Source: an uncultured Prevotella sp.
Lineage (GTDB): Bacteria; Bacteroidota; Bacteroidia; Bacteroidales; Bacteroidaceae
DNA length: 14,167 nucleotides
Reading direction: 5' to 3'
Assembly (NCBI GenBank): GCA_937880835.1
Contig: CALGRN010000115.1
Coordinates: 1 to 14,167 of the forward strand
Shown here piece by piece: positions 13,676 through 14,167 of the stretch. Made by a program: the position numbers and the translations under genes. The notes beneath the pieces are model-generated. The model made no database searches, was not told the origin of the DNA, and worked only from the letters and a program-made list of their open reading frames with translations. Within the stretch, counting starts at the first letter, position 1. The number at the start of each line of letters is the position of its first letter.

Positions 13676-14167
<492 letters not shown>

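Overview
The window looks like chromosomal DNA from a member of the Bacteroidales, most likely Prevotellaceae. The family assignment is inference. The support is the gene set (an sppA-lpxK-punA-thiL run, DUF4199, DUF6048 and DUF6452 proteins, a type II pantothenate kinase), promoter boxes of the Bacteroidetes type TAnnTTTG, mostly no Shine-Dalgarno sequences, and a short SRP RNA next to a tRNA-Thr. The first ~985 bases do not fit. They carry polysaccharide-locus genes with lower GC and a strong AGGAG ribosome binding site, more like a Firmicute.

Layout. Bases 1-488 hold the 5' part of a polysaccharide pyruvyl transferase gene (minus). Bases 492-2036 hold a chimeric minus-strand ORF: complete ThiL (residues 1-350) runs in frame into the C-terminal ~164 residues of an F420-hydrogenase beta-subunit-like protein. 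Bases 2062-5718 continue upstream with punA, lpxK and sppA, read as one tight operon from a promoter near 5749-5779. A 479-base gap follows with the first of three modular intergenic repeats. Bases 6198-7891 hold apbE and a Crp/Fnr-type regulator 8 nt apart. Bases 7992-10642 hold a four-gene overlapping envelope operon: DUF4199 membrane protein, family 2 glycosyltransferase, DUF6452 lipoprotein, DUF6048 protein. A 631-base regulatory gap contains a perfect 14-bp-arm hairpin, the second repeat and a very AT-rich block. It leads into plus-strand genes: the SRP RNA, tRNA-Thr(UGU), a strong terminator, and a secreted PafA-like alkaline phosphatase gene split by a frameshift. After another strong terminator come the third repeat, a good TTTG-N19-TAATTTTG promoter, and the start of coaW, which runs off the end.

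How the genes work together. Most are housekeeping: lipid A phosphorylation (LpxK), purine salvage (PNP), thiamine diphosphate synthesis (ThiL), membrane protein turnover (SppA), flavinylation of exported proteins (ApbE), protein targeting (SRP RNA), threonine decoding and CoA synthesis. Three things deserve a second look. (1) The junction at about 985-1006, either a natural gene fusion or recombination, or a chimeric assembly. (2) The family of 17-18 bp intergenic repeat units in three clusters. (3) The phosphatase frameshift, which leaves all recognisable catalytic residues intact but in two frames. I found no CRISPR array, transposase, phage gene or obvious defence system.
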